From Bradyrhizobium sp. BTAi1 (GTDB lineage: Bacteria > Pseudomonadota > Alphaproteobacteria > Rhizobiales > Xanthobacteraceae): DNA of 64,000 nucleotides. Under the pieces are notes generated by a model. The model searched no databases. It saw only the letters and a program-made list of their open reading frames with translations, and was not told the origin of the DNA. This document shows, in pieces, positions 63,043-64,000 of this stretch; position 1 is the first letter of the stretch, and the number at the start of each line of letters is the position of its first letter. The DNA lies in contig NC_009485.1 of assembly GCF_000015165.1 (NCBI RefSeq), positions 6,715,501 to 6,779,500 of the forward strand, given 5' to 3'. The position numbers and the translations under genes were made by a program.

Positions 63043-63057
63043 CTGAATTTAATTCAG
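63043..63057. promoter_or_regulatory. palindrome CTGAATT-T-AATTCAG between the operon and the IclR gene
   Basis: A perfect 7-1-7 inverted repeat lies in an AT-rich pocket of the otherwise GC-rich region, 60 bp before the IclR gene and 104 bp before the importer ATPase gene. IclR regulators commonly bind such palindromes in divergent promoters. TATGGATTATTAGA just downstream, from 63071, is also AT-rich and may be promoter sequence for the regulator. Confidence 0.6.
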
Positions 63058-63117
63058 AAAGATTCCGGTATATGGATTATTAGACGCTCCTATCCCCAAT
63101 ATCATTCACTCAACAAA

Positions 63118-63936
63118 ATGAACGACTCTGACCTGCAGTCCCCCTCCAGCCTCCGCCGCGCGCTCAGACTGCTGCGGGTTCTCGCGGCCGGCGACCCGGC
63201 GGGGCTGCGGCTGAAGGACATTGCCGAGGCCGCGGACTGCAGCCAGCCGACCGCGCATCGCATGCTGCAAGACCTCGCGGCCGAAGGTTTCGCGGAGCAG
63301 GCCGCCGGCAAACGCTATCGACTCGCGCTCGATTTCTACGTGCTCGCCGCGCGCGCCGGCCAGGCCAGCGGCCTGCGCGAGGCCGCGCGTCCGGCGCTGC
63401 TGCGCCTCTCTGCGACGCTCAGCGACACGATCTTCCTGCTGGTGCGCAACGGTTTCGATGCGGTGTGCCTCGATCGCGTCGAGGGGCCGTTTCCGATCCG
63501 CTCCTTCACGGGCGATATCGGCGGCAAGGTGCCGCTCGGGCTCGGCCAGGGCAGCCTCGCCATTCTCGCCAACCTGCCGGAGGACGAGCAGGAAGCTGTG
63601 ATCCGCTTCAACATCCCGCGCCTGCTCGATCGCGGCTTCCTCGACGAGGCGTCGCTGCGCAGCGCTTTGGCGCAGGCGCGCGCACAAGGATGGGTCAACA
63701 CCAGCACGGGACTGATTCCGGGCATGGCCGGCGTCGGCGTCCCCGTGCTCGACACGCAAGCACGCGCCGTCGCAGCGCTCAGCGTCGGCACGCTGGCGGA
63801 GCGGCTGAATGCCGATCGCCTGCCGCATGTCGTGAAGATCCTGCAAGGCGAGGCACAGGCGCTGGCTGGCAAGCTGAACCCGTTCGACGTCGCGCTGCGC
63901 TATCCCTCGCGCAGCCTCAGCACGATCGGAAACTGA
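63118..63936 (+). CDS. IclR-family transcription regulator
   Basis: This 272-residue protein has an N-terminal winged helix (about residues 12-75; ALRLLRVLAAGDPAGLRLKD, then EAADCSQPTAHRMLQDL). A C-terminal effector domain has IFLLVRNGFDAVCLDRVEG, IRSFTGDIGGKVPLGLGQGS and the family-typical GMAGVGVPVLDTQARAVAALS. No clear ribosome site precedes the ATG at 63118. It is divergent from the importer and oxidase operon, which it probably controls with the imported substrate or its product as ligand. Confidence 0.92.
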   Translation: MNDSDLQSPSSLRRALRLLRVLAAGDPAGLRLKDIAEAADCSQPTAHRMLQDLAAEGFAEQAAGKRYRLALDFYVLAARAGQASGLREAARPALLRLSATLSDTIFLLVRNGFDAVCLDRVEGPFPIRSFTGDIGGKVPLGLGQGSLAILANLPEDEQEAVIRFNIPRLLDRGFLDEASLRSALAQARAQGWVNTSTGLIPGMAGVGVPVLDTQARAVAALSVGTLAERLNADRLPHVVKILQGEAQALAGKLNPFDVALRYPSRSLSTIGN

Positions 63937-64000
63937 GAGAACGCTCTGTCGCAGATCAGTTTATAGGCACGCGGCTGCTCATTTCTTGCGCCGCCATGAT

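Noticed and set aside
63956..64000. Minus-strand reading at the right edge ending MAAQEMSSRVPIN and a stop at 63956
   Set aside because: It could be the end of a neighbouring gene, but 14 codons are too few to support a gene call.

Overview
The window is GC-rich alphaproteobacterial DNA. It carries magnesium-chelatase genes of bacteriochlorophyll synthesis (bchI, bchD, bchO) beside many ABC importers. It also has small conserved proteins and dispersed palindromic repeats of a kind I know from Bradyrhizobium and Rhodopseudomonas. A photosynthetic Bradyrhizobium or a close relative is the most likely source; this is inference from gene content, not a database match. I saw no phage genes, insertion sequences, CRISPR arrays, tRNAs or rRNAs.

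Layout. 1-4758 (minus): bchI-bchD-extra alpha/beta hydrolase-bchO, with bchO cut by the window edge. 4851-14301: histidine utilisation. hutI-hutH-hutU run leftward and hutF-hutC rightward from one promoter region holding a HutC-type operator, followed by an NMT1/nitrate-type ABC importer. 14506-18809: a DUF899 protein with a small membrane protein, divergent from a regulator and a beta-propeller protein, then a secreted unknown protein whose leader is a 15-bp coding tandem repeat. 19015-25268: a sugar-isomerase-like TIM-barrel protein with a full peptide/oligosaccharide-type ABC importer. 25276-26317: small hypothetical genes, noncoding DNA and a palindromic repeat. 26439-31848 (minus): a second importer of the same class. 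32056-36424: a beta-glucosidase, glucokinase and Pfk-2 operon, overlapped at its 3' end by a convergent peptide-transporter-like membrane protein without an ATPase domain. 36575-42246: PEP synthase, a small protein, a chemoreceptor and an acetylpolyamine-amidohydrolase-like protein.

42461-50915 is an aldarate regulon: MFS transporter, LysR regulator, kdgD, gudD, an aldehyde dehydrogenase and garD. These predict uptake of glucarate and galactarate and their conversion through 5-keto-4-deoxyglucarate and 2-oxoglutarate semialdehyde to 2-oxoglutarate. The transporter and kdgD share upstream sequence boxes. An exported class II aldolase-like protein and a Tat-type SMP-30 lactonase follow (51096-53058), then a secreted unknown, and a MocR regulator divergent from a flavin-binding protein (53883-56118).

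56341-63936: an IclR regulator is divergent from a seven-gene minus-strand operon with a spermidine/putrescine-type ABC importer and a three-part flavin/iron-sulfur oxidase (2Fe-2S protein, FAD/NAD protein with BFD-like cluster, DAO-like subunit). It looks like uptake and oxidation of an amine, imino acid or opine. Several palindromic repeats lie between genes, three of them inside apparent operons. Overall the region is catabolic and transport-rich, next to the edge of a photosynthesis cluster.
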